A stretch of DNA of 64,000 bases, taken from NCBI GenBank assembly GCA_048013815.1, contig CM106586.1, positions 11,470,001 through 11,534,000 of the forward strand. The letters are read 5' to 3'. The position numbers and the translations under genes were made by a program. The notes below the pieces were generated by a model. That model worked only from the letters and a program-made list of their open reading frames with translations, ran no database searches and had not been told where the DNA came from. Origin of the DNA: Setoptus koraiensis. Lineage: Eukaryota > Arthropoda. Of the stretch, positions 20,041 to 31,076 are shown piece after piece. Positions within the stretch are counted from its first letter, which is position 1. Each line of letters begins with the position of its first letter.

Positions 20041-22965
20041 TTTTTTTTGGTTTTGTTTTTTTTTGTTTGTTTTTTTTGTTTTTTTTTTTTTTTGTTTTGT
20101 TTTTTTTTGTTTTTTTTTGTTTTTTTTGTTTTTTTTTGTTTTTTGTTTTTTTGTGTTGTTTTTTTTTGTTTTTTTTGTTTTTTGTTTTTTTTTGTTTTTT
20201 TTTGTTTTTTTTTTTTTTTGTTTTTTTGTTTTTTTTTTTTTGTTTTGTTTTTTTTGTTTGTTTTGTTTTTGTTTGGTTTTTTTTTTTTGTTTTGTTGTTT
20301 GTTTTTTGTTTGTGTTTTTGTGTTTTTTGTTTTTTGGGTTTTTTTTTGGTTTTTTTTTTTTTTTTGTTTTTTTTTTTTTTTTTGTTGTTTTTTGTGTTTT
20401 TTTTGTTTTTTTTTGTTTTGTTTTTTTTTGTGTTTTTTGTTTTTGTTTTTGTTTTGTTTTTTTTGTTTTTGGTGTTTTTTTTTGTTTTTTTTTTTTGTTT
20501 TGTTTTTTTTTGTTTGTTTTGTTTTGTTTTGTTTTTTTTTGTTTTGTTTTTTTTTGTTTTTTTTGTTTTTTTTGTTTTTGTTTTTTTTTTTTTTTTGTTT
20601 TTTGTTGTTTTTTTGTGTTTTTGTTTTTTTTTGTTTTTTGTTTTTTTGTTGTGTTTTTTTTTTTTTTTTGTTGTTTTTGTGTGTCTATTTTTTTTTTTTT
20701 TGTTTTTTGTTTGTTTTGTTTTTTGTTTTGGGTTTTTTTGTTTTGTTTTTTGTTTTTTTTGTTTTTTTGTTTTGTTTTTTGTTTTTTTTTGTTGTTTGTT
20801 TTGTTTTTTTGGTTTTTGTTTTTTTTTGTTTTGTTTTTTTTGTTTGTTTTTGTGTTTGTTTTTGTTTTTTTTTTTTTTTTTTTGGTTTTTGTTTTTGTTT
20901 TTTTGTGTTTTGTTTGTTTTTTTTTGTTGTTGTTTTTGTTTTGTTTTTTGTTGTTTTTGTTTTTTTTGTTTGTTTTTTTTTGTTTTTTGTTTTTTTTTGT
21001 TTGTTTTTTTTGTTTTTTTTTGTTTTTATTTTTTTTTTTTTGTTTTATTTTTTGTTTTTTTTGTTGTTTTGTTTTTGTTTTGTTTTTTTGTTTGTTTTTT
21101 TTTTTGTTTTTTTTGTTTGTTTTTTTTGTTTTTTTGTGTTTTTTTGTTTTTTTTTTTTTTTTTTTTTTTGTGTTTTTTTGTTTTTTTTTTTTTTTTGTTG
21201 TTTTGTTTTTGTTTTTTTGTTTTGTTTTTTTTTTTTTATCTTTTTTTGTTTGTTTTTTTAATTTTTTTTGGTTTTGTTTCTTTGTTTGTTTTTTTTTTTT
21301 TTTTGTTGTTTTTTGGTTTTTGTTTTTTTGTTTTTTTTTGTTTTGTTTTTTTTGTGTGTGTTTTTTGTTTTTGTTTTTTTTTGTTTTTGTTTTGTTTTTT
21401 TGTTTTTTTTGTTTTTTGTTTTGTTGTTTTTTTTTGTGTTTTGTTTTTTTTTGTTTTTTTGTTTTTTTTTTTTTTTTTTGTTTTTTTGTTTGTTTTGTTT
21501 TTTTTTTTTTTTTTTTGTTTTGTTTTTTGTTTTTTTTTGTTTTTTGTGTTTTGTTTTTTTGTTTTGGTTTTTTTTGTTTTTTTTTTTTTTGTTTTTTGTT
21601 TTTTTGTTTGTTGTTTTTTGTTTTTTTGTTTTGGTTTTTTTTTTTGTTTTTTGTTGTTTTTTTGTTATTTGTTTTTGCTTTTTTTTGTTTTGTTTGTTTT
21701 TTTGTTTTTTGTTTTTTGTTTTTGTTTTTTTTTTTGTTTTTTTTCGTTTTTTTTTTTTGTTTTGTTTTTTTTGTTTTTTGGTTTTGTTGTTTTTTTTTTT
21801 GTCTTTGTTTTGTTTTTTTTTGTTTTTTTTGTTGTTTTTTTTTGTTTTGTTTTTTTGGTGTTTTTTTGTTGTTGTTTTGTTGTTTGTTTTTTTTTGTTTG
21901 TTTTTGTTTTTTTTTGTTTTGTTTGTTTTTGTTTTTTTGTTTTTTGTTGTTTTTTGTGTTTTTTTTTGTTTGTTTTGTTTTTTGGTTGTTTTTTTTTGTT
22001 TTTGTTTTTTTTGTTTTGTTTTTTTTTTTTTTTGTTTTTTTTTGTTTTTTTGTTTTTTTTTTTTTTATTTAGGTTTTTTGTGTGTTTTTTGTTTTTTTTG
22101 TGTTTTTTTTGTTTTTGTGTTTTTTGTTTTTGTTTTTGTTTTTTGTTTTTTGTTTTTTGTTTTTTTTTGTTTTTTGTTTGTTTTTTTTGTTTTTGTTTTT
22201 TTTTGTTTTTTTGTTTGTTTTTATTTTGTTTTTGTTTTTTTTTGTTTTGTGTTTTTTTTGTTTGTTTTTTTTTGTTTTTGTTTTGTTGTTTTTTTTTTTT
22301 TTTTTGTTTTTGTTTTTTGTTTTTTTTGTTGTTTTGTGTTTTGTTGTTTTTGTTTTGTTTTTGTGTTTTTTTGTTTTTTGTTTGTTTTTTTGTTTTTTTT
22401 GTTTTGTTTTTTTTTTTTTTTTTGTTTTTTGTTGGGCCATTTTTTTTGTTGGGGGTTTTTTTTTGTTTTTGTTTTTTTGTTTTTTTTTTTTTTGGGGGGT
22501 GTTTTTTATTTTTTTTTTTTTTTTTTTTGTTTTTTTTTGTTTTTTTTTGTTTTTTTTTGTTTGTTTTTTGTTTGTTTTTTTTTATTTTTTTTGTTTTGTT
22601 GTTTTGGTGTGTTTTTTTTTGTTTGTTTTTTTGTTTTTTGTTTTTTGTTGTTTTTTGTTTTTTTTTGTGTGTTTGTTTTTTTTTTTTTTTTTTGTTTTTT
22701 TTTGTTGTGTTTTGTTTTTTTGTGTTTTGTTTTTTTTTGTTGTTTTTTTGTTTTGTTTTGTTTTTTGTTTTTTTTTGTGTTTTTTTTTTTTTTGTTTTTT
22801 TGTTTTGTTTTTTTTTGTTTTTTTTTGTGTGTCTTTTTTTGTTTTTTGTTTTTTTGTGTTTTTTTGTTTTTTTGTTTTTTTGTTTGTTTTTTTTGTTTTT
22901 TTTTGTGTTTTTGTTTTTTGTTTTTTTTTGTTTTTTTTTGTTTTTTTTTGTTTTTTGTATATGTG
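19500..22965. repeat. 3.5 kb T-run/G low-complexity block
   Basis: Almost entirely T with single or paired G every roughly 3-10 bases, like a degenerate (T4-9 G)n array. C occurs only a handful of times (for example near 20685, 21240, 21280, 21677, 21744, 21801, 22437, 22832) and A is nearly absent. There is no fixed period. The very long open frames (all F, C, V, L, W) follow from the composition and are not genes. It could be a real degenerate (CA7)n-type array on the other strand, or an assembly or base-calling artefact. Confidence 0.95.
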
Positions 22966-24425
22966 TATATTTTGTGATATTTGTTTTAATTTTAAATTTA
23001 AATTTTTATATAAATTTTTATTTATATTTTTTTAATATTTTTTTGTATTAATATAATATATTAAAATAATAAATTTTATATTATAAATTAATAATATTAT
23101 AATATTTATTTAAATAAATTATTTAATTATATTTAAAAAATATAAATAAAATTTAATATAATATTTAAATATTAAATATTTAAATAAATAATTTTTAAAA
23201 AAAATAATTAAAATTATAAAAAAATATTTTATTTTAAATAATAATAAATAATTAATATATATATAAATAAAAAAATTATAAATAAAATAAATAAAAATAT
23301 AATAAAAAATATATAAAAATATAAAATAAAAAATAAAAAATAAAAATAAAATATATATAAAAAAATAAAAAATAAAAATAAAAAAATTATATATAAAATA
23401 AAATATAATATAAAAATATAAATAAAACAAAATATAAAATATATATATTATAAAAAAAATAAAAAATAAATAGGACAAAAATTAAAAAAAAATTATAAAA
23501 ATTTAAAAAAATAAAAAAAAATAAAAAAATAAAAAAATAAAAAAAAATAAAAAAATAAAAAAAAATAAAAAAAATATAAATATTAATATTATATATATAA
23601 AAAAATAAAATATAAAAATATATAAAAAAAATATTAATATTAATAAAAAATTAAAAAAAAATAAAAAAAAAATAAAAAAATAATAAAAATAAAAATAAAA
23701 AAATATAAAATATATAAAAAAATAAAATATAAAATAAAAAATAAAATAAAAATAAAAAAAATATAATAAATTATAAAAAAATAAATAAAAAAATAAAATC
23801 AAAAATATATAAATATAAAAAAAAAAAAAATATAAAATAAATATATATATATAAAAAATATAAATAAAAAAAAAATAAAAAATATATAATAAAAAAATAA
23901 TATAAAAAATATATAAATATAAAAAATAATATATAAAATAAAAAAATAAAAAAATAAAAAAATAAAAATTAAAATTAAAAAATAAAAAAAAGAATAATAT
24001 AAAAAATAATATAAAATATAATAAAATAAAAATATAAAAAATATTAAAATAAATGAAAAAATTAAAATTAAAAATAAATAAAAAATAAAATATAAAAAAA
24101 ATATATATATAAAAAATTATATAAAAATAATTAAAAAAATAAAAATAAAAAAATAAAAAAAAAAAAATTAAATAAAATTAAAAATACATATAAAATATAA
24201 AATATAAACAAAAATATATATAAAACATAGAAAATAAAAAATATAAAAAATATATATCAGAAAATATATAATAAATAAATAAAAAAAATATATAAATTAA
24301 ATGAAATATAAAAAATTATAAATAAAAATAAAAAAAATAAAAATATAAATACACATATTAATAGAATAAAAATATATAAAAAAATATATATATAATATAA
24401 ATTAAAAACAAATCTAAAAAACAAA
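22966..24425. repeat. 1.45 kb A/T-only low-complexity block
   Basis: Directly follows the T/G block. It is made of A and T with only a few C or G (for example near 23474, 23790, 23992, 24054). After a mixed stretch (about 22966-23200) the plus strand becomes strongly A-rich with short T interruptions, the opposite strand bias from the block before it. It ends sharply at about 24425 where normal sequence resumes. No coding sequence is supported. Confidence 0.95.
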
Positions 24426-24763
24426 ATGATTAGATGGGGGTCGATCTTTTTCCCACCGTTCAAATCTTTATATTCACGCGATTGTACTGTAATGAGAAAA
24501 CTGAATGCACTGTTGGTGCGTGTGTTTGTGTGTGTGCCTGCGCGTTTGTCGATTTGTGCGTTAGCAAGTAATAGCTTTCTACTATGGCGAACGTTGGTTC
24601 CATCGTCAATTTGTGTGTGTATTTGTGTGTCTGCCCGTCTGTTTGCTTGTGTGTATAAAACTAAAATAAAATAAAATAACTTATTTGCTATCTATCTATC
24701 ATCAAAAAATCGACATTTTCAAAAAAAGGATTATACATTAAACAATTTTCCTTGCGGAATATA
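24426..24763. other. 5' flank of the zinc-finger gene
   Basis: Normal-complexity DNA with TG-rich stretches (about 24515-24660). Presumably promoter and 5' UTR. No separate gene is seen. Confidence 0.4.
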
Positions 24764-25585
24764 ATGGACCATCAACAACAACAGGGCTCTGTCAAGGTGG
24801 CTTCTAAAGGAGTTGGTCAACCCATAGTTGTCGAACAACATCAACAACCACAATTGCAATTACAAGTTCATCATCTAAATTCAGGCGATCCAAATACAAT
24901 GATTAAATGCGATTACGCTGGTTGCGATCGTATTATTAAAAGAAGCGACATAATTCAACATTTAACTACACAACATAACATTAACACATCCACTCCGATG
25001 GTAAAATATGTGGCAGAAACAGCACAATTTGTACGTTGCGATTTTGAAGGTTGTTACGCCTATTTTACTAGTTTTCAAGAGATGCATAAACATAAAGTCA
25101 TACACTCTAATTTGAACCCAAATTTTGTTCGTCGCGCCGCTCAATGTATCTCTTATCCTCAGCCACCTCAAAGAGAAGGCAACCATAGGTGCACTATATG
25201 CGGGAAGAGCCTTTCGAGTAGAAGGTGTCTTAGAGAGCATCTGCAAAGACATGCCGGAGAGAAGCCTTTTACTTGCGATATAGAAGGTTGCGGTAAGCGC
25301 TTTGTAAATGAGCAAAGTCTGACAGATCATCGAGCCACACATTTTGAGGATAGGCCATTCAAATGTACGTATAATGATTGTGGAAAAAGTTTCAAAAACA
25401 ACGGCCAACTCAGAGGCCACCGCTTAGCAGTACACAAACCACCTAGTATGAAATGTCAATTCTATGGATGCGAATATAGTGCCCGAAGATCTCGCCATAT
25501 GCAGGTCCACATATCTAAGAAGCATTCCGAACAGTTGAGTACTATTGGCTCCATTTTGCAAGTGGTACCGTCTGATCAACAATGA
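24764..25585 (+). CDS. C2H2 zinc-finger protein with six fingers
   Basis: 273 residues, single exon. The ATG at 24764 is used because the codon further upstream is TTG. A Q-rich N-terminus (about 1-40) is followed by six C2H2 fingers. Two divergent ones start near residues 47 (CDYAGC...) and 90 (CDFEGC...). A C-x2-C finger (CTICGKSLSSRRCL) comes next, then three C-x4-C fingers (CDIEGC, CTYNDC, CQFYGC). One near-canonical linker (HAGEKPFTC) joins fingers 3 and 4. The C-x4-C spacing recalls TFIIIA/ZNF143/Zic-type fingers. It is probably a nuclear DNA-binding protein. I do not recognise an orthologue. The AATAAA is at 25712-25717. Confidence 0.9.
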   Translation: MDHQQQQGSVKVASKGVGQPIVVEQHQQPQLQLQVHHLNSGDPNTMIKCDYAGCDRIIKRSDIIQHLTTQHNINTSTPMVKYVAETAQFVRCDFEGCYAYFTSFQEMHKHKVIHSNLNPNFVRRAAQCISYPQPPQREGNHRCTICGKSLSSRRCLREHLQRHAGEKPFTCDIEGCGKRFVNEQSLTDHRATHFEDRPFKCTYNDCGKSFKNNGQLRGHRLAVHKPPSMKCQFYGCEYSARRSRHMQVHISKKHSEQLSTIGSILQVVPSDQQ

Positions 25586-25946
25586 AACAGAAGATACAAA
25601 TTGTTTGAATTGTTCCGACTTCAGTGTTTAGCAACTACTATTGTATAACATTGATCTGATTGTAATACGCATGCGTGACGATAATTCAATGTATAAATAG
25701 CGCGCGTTATAAATAAAAATAGTACTCATAACCTAACATAATACGGTCTTTTTTGTCCGTTTGTCCGCCTGTCTGTGCCCAAATGCACATGTCTTTCACA
25801 TATGGCTTGCGGTCTAAACCAGATTTATATTGCAATTCTCTCTTGCCATATGATCTTATAGTTTTTTTTTTCGGCAATCACTTTCACTTTTAACAGACAA
25901 TCACTATTTAATTGATTGTCACTGGATTTACACCAACATTACCGGC

Positions 25947-28739
25947 ATGGACCAAGACTCCAAAGATGCCAACAATTTGTTGGCCGAATTAGATAGGGGA
26001 CTACAAACACAATTTATCGGAGAACAATGTGATGCCGTTGTTCGTTTCACTGCTCTATTTGAGCGCTATCCATTTCCCATTCTCATCAATTCAGCTTGTC
26101 TGAAACTAGCCGAGGCATTTAGAGTTGGCAGTAACTTCCTTAGAATTCAGATATCAGAGGTATTTGAGAGATGCCAAAATCATCTGGATAAGATATACAA
26201 CATCGACGAGTTCTATCGTTGTATATTCTCTGTGACAAAATCAAATGATCCAATAGCCCGTTCAATAACACTAATGACATTAGGAAATATCGCCTCTATT
26301 GTCAGTAATTACAAAAGTGCCCACCATTGTATTAGGAGTACCTTAGAATCAAATATTGAAAGTGAGATAAATGCAGCAATCTACTGTGCAGCTTGTTATG
26401 TTAAGCAGTCAGCGGAATTTGCTTGCAACATCTATCCTAAAATTGTATCCATTATAGATAGTTCTGACGTACCATTGGAAACCAAAATCAAAGCACTGTC
26501 CATTTTAGATCACGAATTTTATAATGCCAATGATGCCATGACTGTCAGGTCGTTTTTCATAAAGGCTATCGACAATAGTCAAACGAAGAAGTTCATTTGT
26601 GCAAGTCTAACATTATCAACGAAGATAGCTTTTACATCTTTATCACACATATCACCACAAATAGATCTTTTGTTGAAGATATTCATAGAAGATCCTAGGA
26701 GAGTCATCAAATTGAATGCCCTGAGAAATCTACAATTCCTAGCGGATAAAAGCCCTCATATATGGGAATCACGGCACGTGGAAAGCTTACTCAATCACCT
26801 TGAAATCTCTTCAAGCGGCGCTGAAGATGATCGTGTTTTATATTCTATCGTACTTATTTTCTGTAAACTGATGAGATGCCAATGTAACTTCATTGAGAAT
26901 CCGCAAAAGAAGCGAATTTTTGGCCAATGCCTTAGATTAGCCGAAGACAGGGATAATCTTCAATTGTGCACCCTCGCCTTTGAGTTGTTCACTATATTTT
27001 GCAGCGAATACACCTATATTAGTATGATGTCAATCACTCAGGCACCCATAGCCGAAGAAATCTTCAACGTTGCAATGTTATTTTTGAACGATCCGAGATC
27101 TACTCAAAGTAACATAGATAGTTACTCCCATTTTATGTATCGGAAAACTTTCTCACATATTGTCAAACTTTGCAGTCTGCACCCAAAACATAGTATGAGC
27201 GTCCTAAAATGTTTGTTCGATCTCGTTGCCAATCCAAATCTGCAACCAAGTGAACTTTCCTCATCGGTCTGTGAAGCAATTTGCGCTATATTGTCAAATA
27301 ACGATAGCTTGAGCCTGCCCCCAGAAAAGATTTGGTCCGTGATGAAACCCAAATTGTCAAACTTCAGTGATACTAATCTCATACATTTAGTAGCCTTTTA
27401 TTTCCAAAATTTGTGCATATACGAATCGAATGATACCGATGAACATTTCAAATCGCAAGTACTAGCGGGTAGGTCATTATGGTTTGCATTCCAAGTTGTT
27501 CGGCAGGCCATGCGTTATAGTCACCACAAGATAGCATCTGAGATTTGCAAAGAGATCCAGAAGAGCGTGACCACAGATATAACAAATTATTACTTCAAGA
27601 GTTTAAATAAAATCACCACCGCCGAGGCCCTCCTGTGTAAGCCTACCCAGGTTGAAGATCACTTAGTTAAGGCCATACAATCGTATGAGGATGCTGTGTT
27701 TCCTATGCGAGCATCTCTCAAACCATCCAAGGGAATTTCTTTTCAAATGGAGTTCTTACGCTTGAGGATAAAATACCTTCAAGCTCATCAATCTTTCAGA
27801 CAATGTTGTACTATACATCAAACATCGCCAGCGATTTTTTCATCGATCAACAATTCAACCATCTTCAGGGATAATGAGTCCATCACAAAAGGAGGAATTA
27901 TAACTCTTCAGATGCCGAAAATGGCTAAAGAATTTCGCCAACTCGCTGAATCATATTCAAATTTGTTACATATTTTATTCAATTGTGATGAACAAAGTTT
28001 ATCCTACCTAACATTGATACAGCGTAGCTGTCTCATAATGGCTGATGGAATTGATGCCGTATTCCAGGCGGGTAAGGTTCTACCGACCATAGGAGTATTT
28101 CACCGGTTGCACCACACAAATAATGATGACGCTTCAGTTCTGGAGAAAGTTGTGGCTCCCGTGGAACAGAGAGCCTTAACCAGCACATGTGAAAAGCTCA
28201 TCGAATCAATCAGAGTCAACATTGTAACATCAGGGCAGATAGCAGCGCACAAATCTTCAGAGGATCTCATTAGCTTACTGAAATCTTACAGTACTCAATT
28301 ACTCAAAGTACCTTTCTCGTTCCCAAGATACTTTTTCCAACCTCTTCAATCAACTCAAATCAAATTGGCCTTGACGCCGCCACCAAACTCAAATGATACG
28401 GCAATAATGCAAATATTGAATACAAACCTTGTCCTGAAAGTTGAAGGCCTCATACAAAATTTTTCTTCTAAGAGACTAGTTATAAGGAAAGTTTCGAAAG
28501 TTATTCTGTCGTTAATAATGAGCCCTACTAAAGCTCCATCTACCACAAAGCCCTACATTATCAACTTGCAGGCAGAGGCTACACCTGCCCATGATTATTT
28601 TATAACAGAATTTCTGTTATCGTTGACGCATCTGGGTGCTTATACAATAACTGTCGAGGCTTCAATAATGGACCATAAGGAACAAGTATGGAAAACGGGC
28701 CCCTCCGCATATCTCAACATTCAAGTTGTTGACCACTGA
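25947..28739 (+). CDS. INTS7: Integrator complex subunit 7
   Basis: 930 residues in a single exon (human INTS7 about 962). The N-terminus is highly conserved: ELDRGLQTQFIGEQCDAVVRF, YPFPILINSACLKLAEAFRVG and NDPIARSITLMTLGNIASI. The fold expected is HEAT/ARM-like helical repeats, then a C-terminal beta-rich segment. It is part of the nuclear Integrator complex, which cleaves nascent U snRNAs and attenuates paused RNA polymerase II. The ATG at 25947 aligns with the conserved start region. The AATAAA is at 28770-28775. No introns are seen, unlike the multi-exon vertebrate gene. Confidence 0.97.
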   Translation: MDQDSKDANNLLAELDRGLQTQFIGEQCDAVVRFTALFERYPFPILINSACLKLAEAFRVGSNFLRIQISEVFERCQNHLDKIYNIDEFYRCIFSVTKSNDPIARSITLMTLGNIASIVSNYKSAHHCIRSTLESNIESEINAAIYCAACYVKQSAEFACNIYPKIVSIIDSSDVPLETKIKALSILDHEFYNANDAMTVRSFFIKAIDNSQTKKFICASLTLSTKIAFTSLSHISPQIDLLLKIFIEDPRRVIKLNALRNLQFLADKSPHIWESRHVESLLNHLEISSSGAEDDRVLYSIVLIFCKLMRCQCNFIENPQKKRIFGQCLRLAEDRDNLQLCTLAFELFTIFCSEYTYISMMSITQAPIAEEIFNVAMLFLNDPRSTQSNIDSYSHFMYRKTFSHIVKLCSLHPKHSMSVLKCLFDLVANPNLQPSELSSSVCEAICAILSNNDSLSLPPEKIWSVMKPKLSNFSDTNLIHLVAFYFQNLCIYESNDTDEHFKSQVLAGRSLWFAFQVVRQAMRYSHHKIASEICKEIQKSVTTDITNYYFKSLNKITTAEALLCKPTQVEDHLVKAIQSYEDAVFPMRASLKPSKGISFQMEFLRLRIKYLQAHQSFRQCCTIHQTSPAIFSSINNSTIFRDNESITKGGIITLQMPKMAKEFRQLAESYSNLLHILFNCDEQSLSYLTLIQRSCLIMADGIDAVFQAGKVLPTIGVFHRLHHTNNDDASVLEKVVAPVEQRALTSTCEKLIESIRVNIVTSGQIAAHKSSEDLISLLKSYSTQLLKVPFSFPRYFFQPLQSTQIKLALTPPPNSNDTAIMQILNTNLVLKVEGLIQNFSSKRLVIRKVSKVILSLIMSPTKAPSTTKPYIINLQAEATPAHDYFITEFLLSLTHLGAYTITVEASIMDHKEQVWKTGPSAYLNIQVVDH

Positions 28740-28966
28740 TAGATTGTACATTTTCTTTAGCTACGCTCTAATAAACATGGATCAATTTGAATGCATTCAA
28801 CAAGTGGGCGTAAAAAACGTGCATGCTGTTATGAGTACTCATGTACACATAAGCTTATATAGCCGATCTTGTGCTATTGCATGATCAGTCTTAATCTTGA
28901 GACGATACAATCACTACATCAGCACAAACTCAAAATACAGAAATATACCGATATTATCTCAACAGT

Positions 28967-29825
28967 ATGGTCGTTGAAATCAAGAAATTTTCAAATCAGG
29001 AGGCTCTGCAGCGCGAGCTCATAAGCTTGATTAAATCAGCTTACGATAGTCAATCGAATAAAAATAGCGAGTTCGACGTCGGACTATCTGGTGGAAGCCT
29101 TCCCAATCTACTTGTGAAGACATGGGAGGCAATTGATGGTATTGATTGGAAAAAATGGCGTTTCTTCTTTTGTGATGAGCGATGTGTCTCTTACGATAGT
29201 CCAGATTCCACCTACGGCGTTTATCGTGACCTTATATTTAAGGATGCTGGAAGAAATGACAAGTTACCTATTAGTTTGAGTCAATTTGTAACCATTGATC
29301 CCTCATTGAAAAGCAGCAAATGCGCTGATGACTATTTATCCAAAGTTCGAAAGCATTTTAATCTACCTATTCACGGAACAACAATACCAACATTTGACAT
29401 TTTATTCCTTGGTGTCGGTCCCGACGGGCACACATGTTCTCTGTTTCCAAACCACCGGCTGCTGAAAGTAAGTTAACTACATTCGCCCATGAGTTGCATG
29501 AATTCAAAGATATAGTCTGATAACGATATATTTAATTCTCTATCAAAAACATTAGGAGAGCTCCAAATGGGTCGCATTTATCGGAGATTCGCCCAAGCCT
29601 CCTCCCGAACGTATCACTCTGACCCTGCCAGTGATCAATAACGCTAAGTTGTGCATTTTTGTTGCGACCGGGTCAAACAAGGCTGAGATACTTAAAGAAA
29701 TATTCACCAATAAAGAATCATACCCAGCCGGCTTAGTGGACCCACAGAATGGTAAAACCGTTTGGCTAGTAGACGACGATGCTGGCGCCCTGCTGGATCC
29801 CTCTTTATTTTCCGCCTTAGAGTGA
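28967..29825 (+). CDS. PGLS: 6-phosphogluconolactonase
   Basis: Two exons, 28967-29467 and 29556-29825, with an 88 bp intron (GTAAGT...TTAG) in phase 0. The product is 256 residues, the normal family length. Signatures are DVGLSGGSLP, RFFFCDERCVSYDSPDSTYG, the active-site LGVGPDGHTCSLFP and, in exon 2, GDSPKPPPERITLTLP. It hydrolyses 6-phosphogluconolactone to 6-phosphogluconate in the oxidative pentose phosphate pathway (cytosol). A second-exon start mid-domain confirms the splice: the unspliced frame stops within three codons. Confidence 0.98.
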
Positions 29826-29964
29826 CAAATGGGACAGTGTTTGATGGGCTCAGTTTCATAAGTAATATTAGCGATGTTGATATGGTAGAGATTCAATCAT
29901 TTTCACATACTGTATTTGGTTGCTTATAAAAGAGGATATTACGCAATTTCAATTAAATTTTCAT

Positions 29965-30201
29965 TTAAACATCGCGCCTCACTTTTGTTTTGACTAATTT
30001 TGCAAGCTGTGACAGTTGTTCGTTCCCCTCTCGCAGTTCAGAATCACCATCAAAGATGGTCAACTGCGAGGGGAAAGCAATGCACTTGTTGAGATCTCTG
30101 ATTAAATGTTTGTTGTTCTTTGGTTTTTTGTCTGAATAACTGGAGCTGTCCTCTCGGCCAGAATACACCCTATTATGTAATCTCGCGATTGGCCACTTTC
30201 A
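29965..30201 (-). CDS. Candidate small coding exon, unrecognised
   Basis: A minus-strand frame is open from about 30198 to the stop at 29965-29967 and ends with a protein-like stretch (for example FDGDSELREGNEQLSQLAKLV). It has no in-frame ATG and would need an upstream exon; an acceptor-like TAATAG lies just inside. It sits between PGLS and the divergent TAX1BP3 gene, a place where a short gene would fit. No family is recognised. It may equally be a chance open frame. Confidence 0.3.
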
Positions 30202-30320
30202 AATTTATTAGTTTATATGAGACATTTGTCCTTTTAGTTTCAGTCATATTCATGTAGCATTCCGAGGAGTGAAAATTGTCACAAACAAAAAAAAAGGAGT
30301 GTCAGTAAAAGAACAAAGAT

Positions 30321-30785
30321 ATGGAATACGAGCCAGGCGACGATTTCTCATGTTTAGGCGTAAGTATACACAATCTATATTGTTTCTCAAGAGCTGCTGG
30401 ATGTTGACAGTCTATTGCAACTGACCATTGATTCCTTCTCTTTTTATGTGCAAAACTGAAGATTCCAATCACGGTGTCCAAAGAGAAATTCATCGATCCA
30501 GATACCAATAGAGAGTTAGAGAGATGCGGTTTTGCCATAGCTGGTGGAATAGACCAGGATCATACTAAATCACCGCAAGGCTTTAGCGAGAATGGAGTCT
30601 ACATCACCAAGCTCGATCCTAATGGTCCCGCGATAAAAGCGGGCCTCAGAAGAGGTGATCGTATATTGCAATGCAATGGACACGATTTTACGGTAGTAAC
30701 TCATCGAAAGGCCGTGGAGTACATAAGAAGATATTCTACTCTTCAACTGTTGGTGACACGCAAAGATGATTGCGTCAACGTATGA
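30321..30785 (+). CDS. TAX1BP3: TAX1BP3/TIP-1 single-PDZ protein
   Basis: Two exons, 30321-30359 and 30462-30785, with a 102 bp intron (GTAAGT...GAAG). The product is 120 residues (human 124). Exon 1 gives MEYEPGDDFSCLG, matching the short lead of TIP-1. Exon 2 holds the PDZ domain: GFAIAGGIDQD (carboxylate-binding loop and characteristic GGIDQD), then GVYITKLDPNGPAIKAGLRRGDRILQCNG and LLVTRK. TIP-1 is a cytosolic PDZ-only antagonist that binds C-termini of beta-catenin, Rhotekin and Kir2.3. It has almost no sequence outside the domain. Confidence 0.93.
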
Positions 30786-31076
30786 CAGGTGCCGTCATCA
30801 CAAACTTTTTTCAGTCTTTCATCATTGTCAACTTTGATTTTAGCAAATACAAACAATAGAACATGCCATATTTGAGGATGTCCAGTAAATTGAGTGGACA
30901 ATCACAATCTCAACTAGGCCAAATCGACCTCAAATTGGTGGAGCAGTAATCAATCAAGAATAGTGTATCTTTCAATTCTTAGCCATTTTCCGATGTAACA
31001 AAATTATTATTACTGCTGTAGAGGAGCAATCTACAATGTTGTCAAATATAAGATAGCAAAATACTCGTTATAGTAT

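Noticed and set aside
19521..23051. Open frames of up to 1176 codons made of F, C, V, L and W
   Set aside because: They follow from T/G composition, which cannot form stop codons without A; all three frames are open and no domain is present.
22966..24425. Inverted-repeat partner of the T/G block
   Set aside because: A true inverted repeat would carry C where the first block has G; the second block has almost no C, so it is not a fold-back copy.
23119..24463. Minus-strand frames rich in F, Y, I and L in the A/T block
   Set aside because: Composition artefact of A/T-only DNA; no ATG context and no homology.
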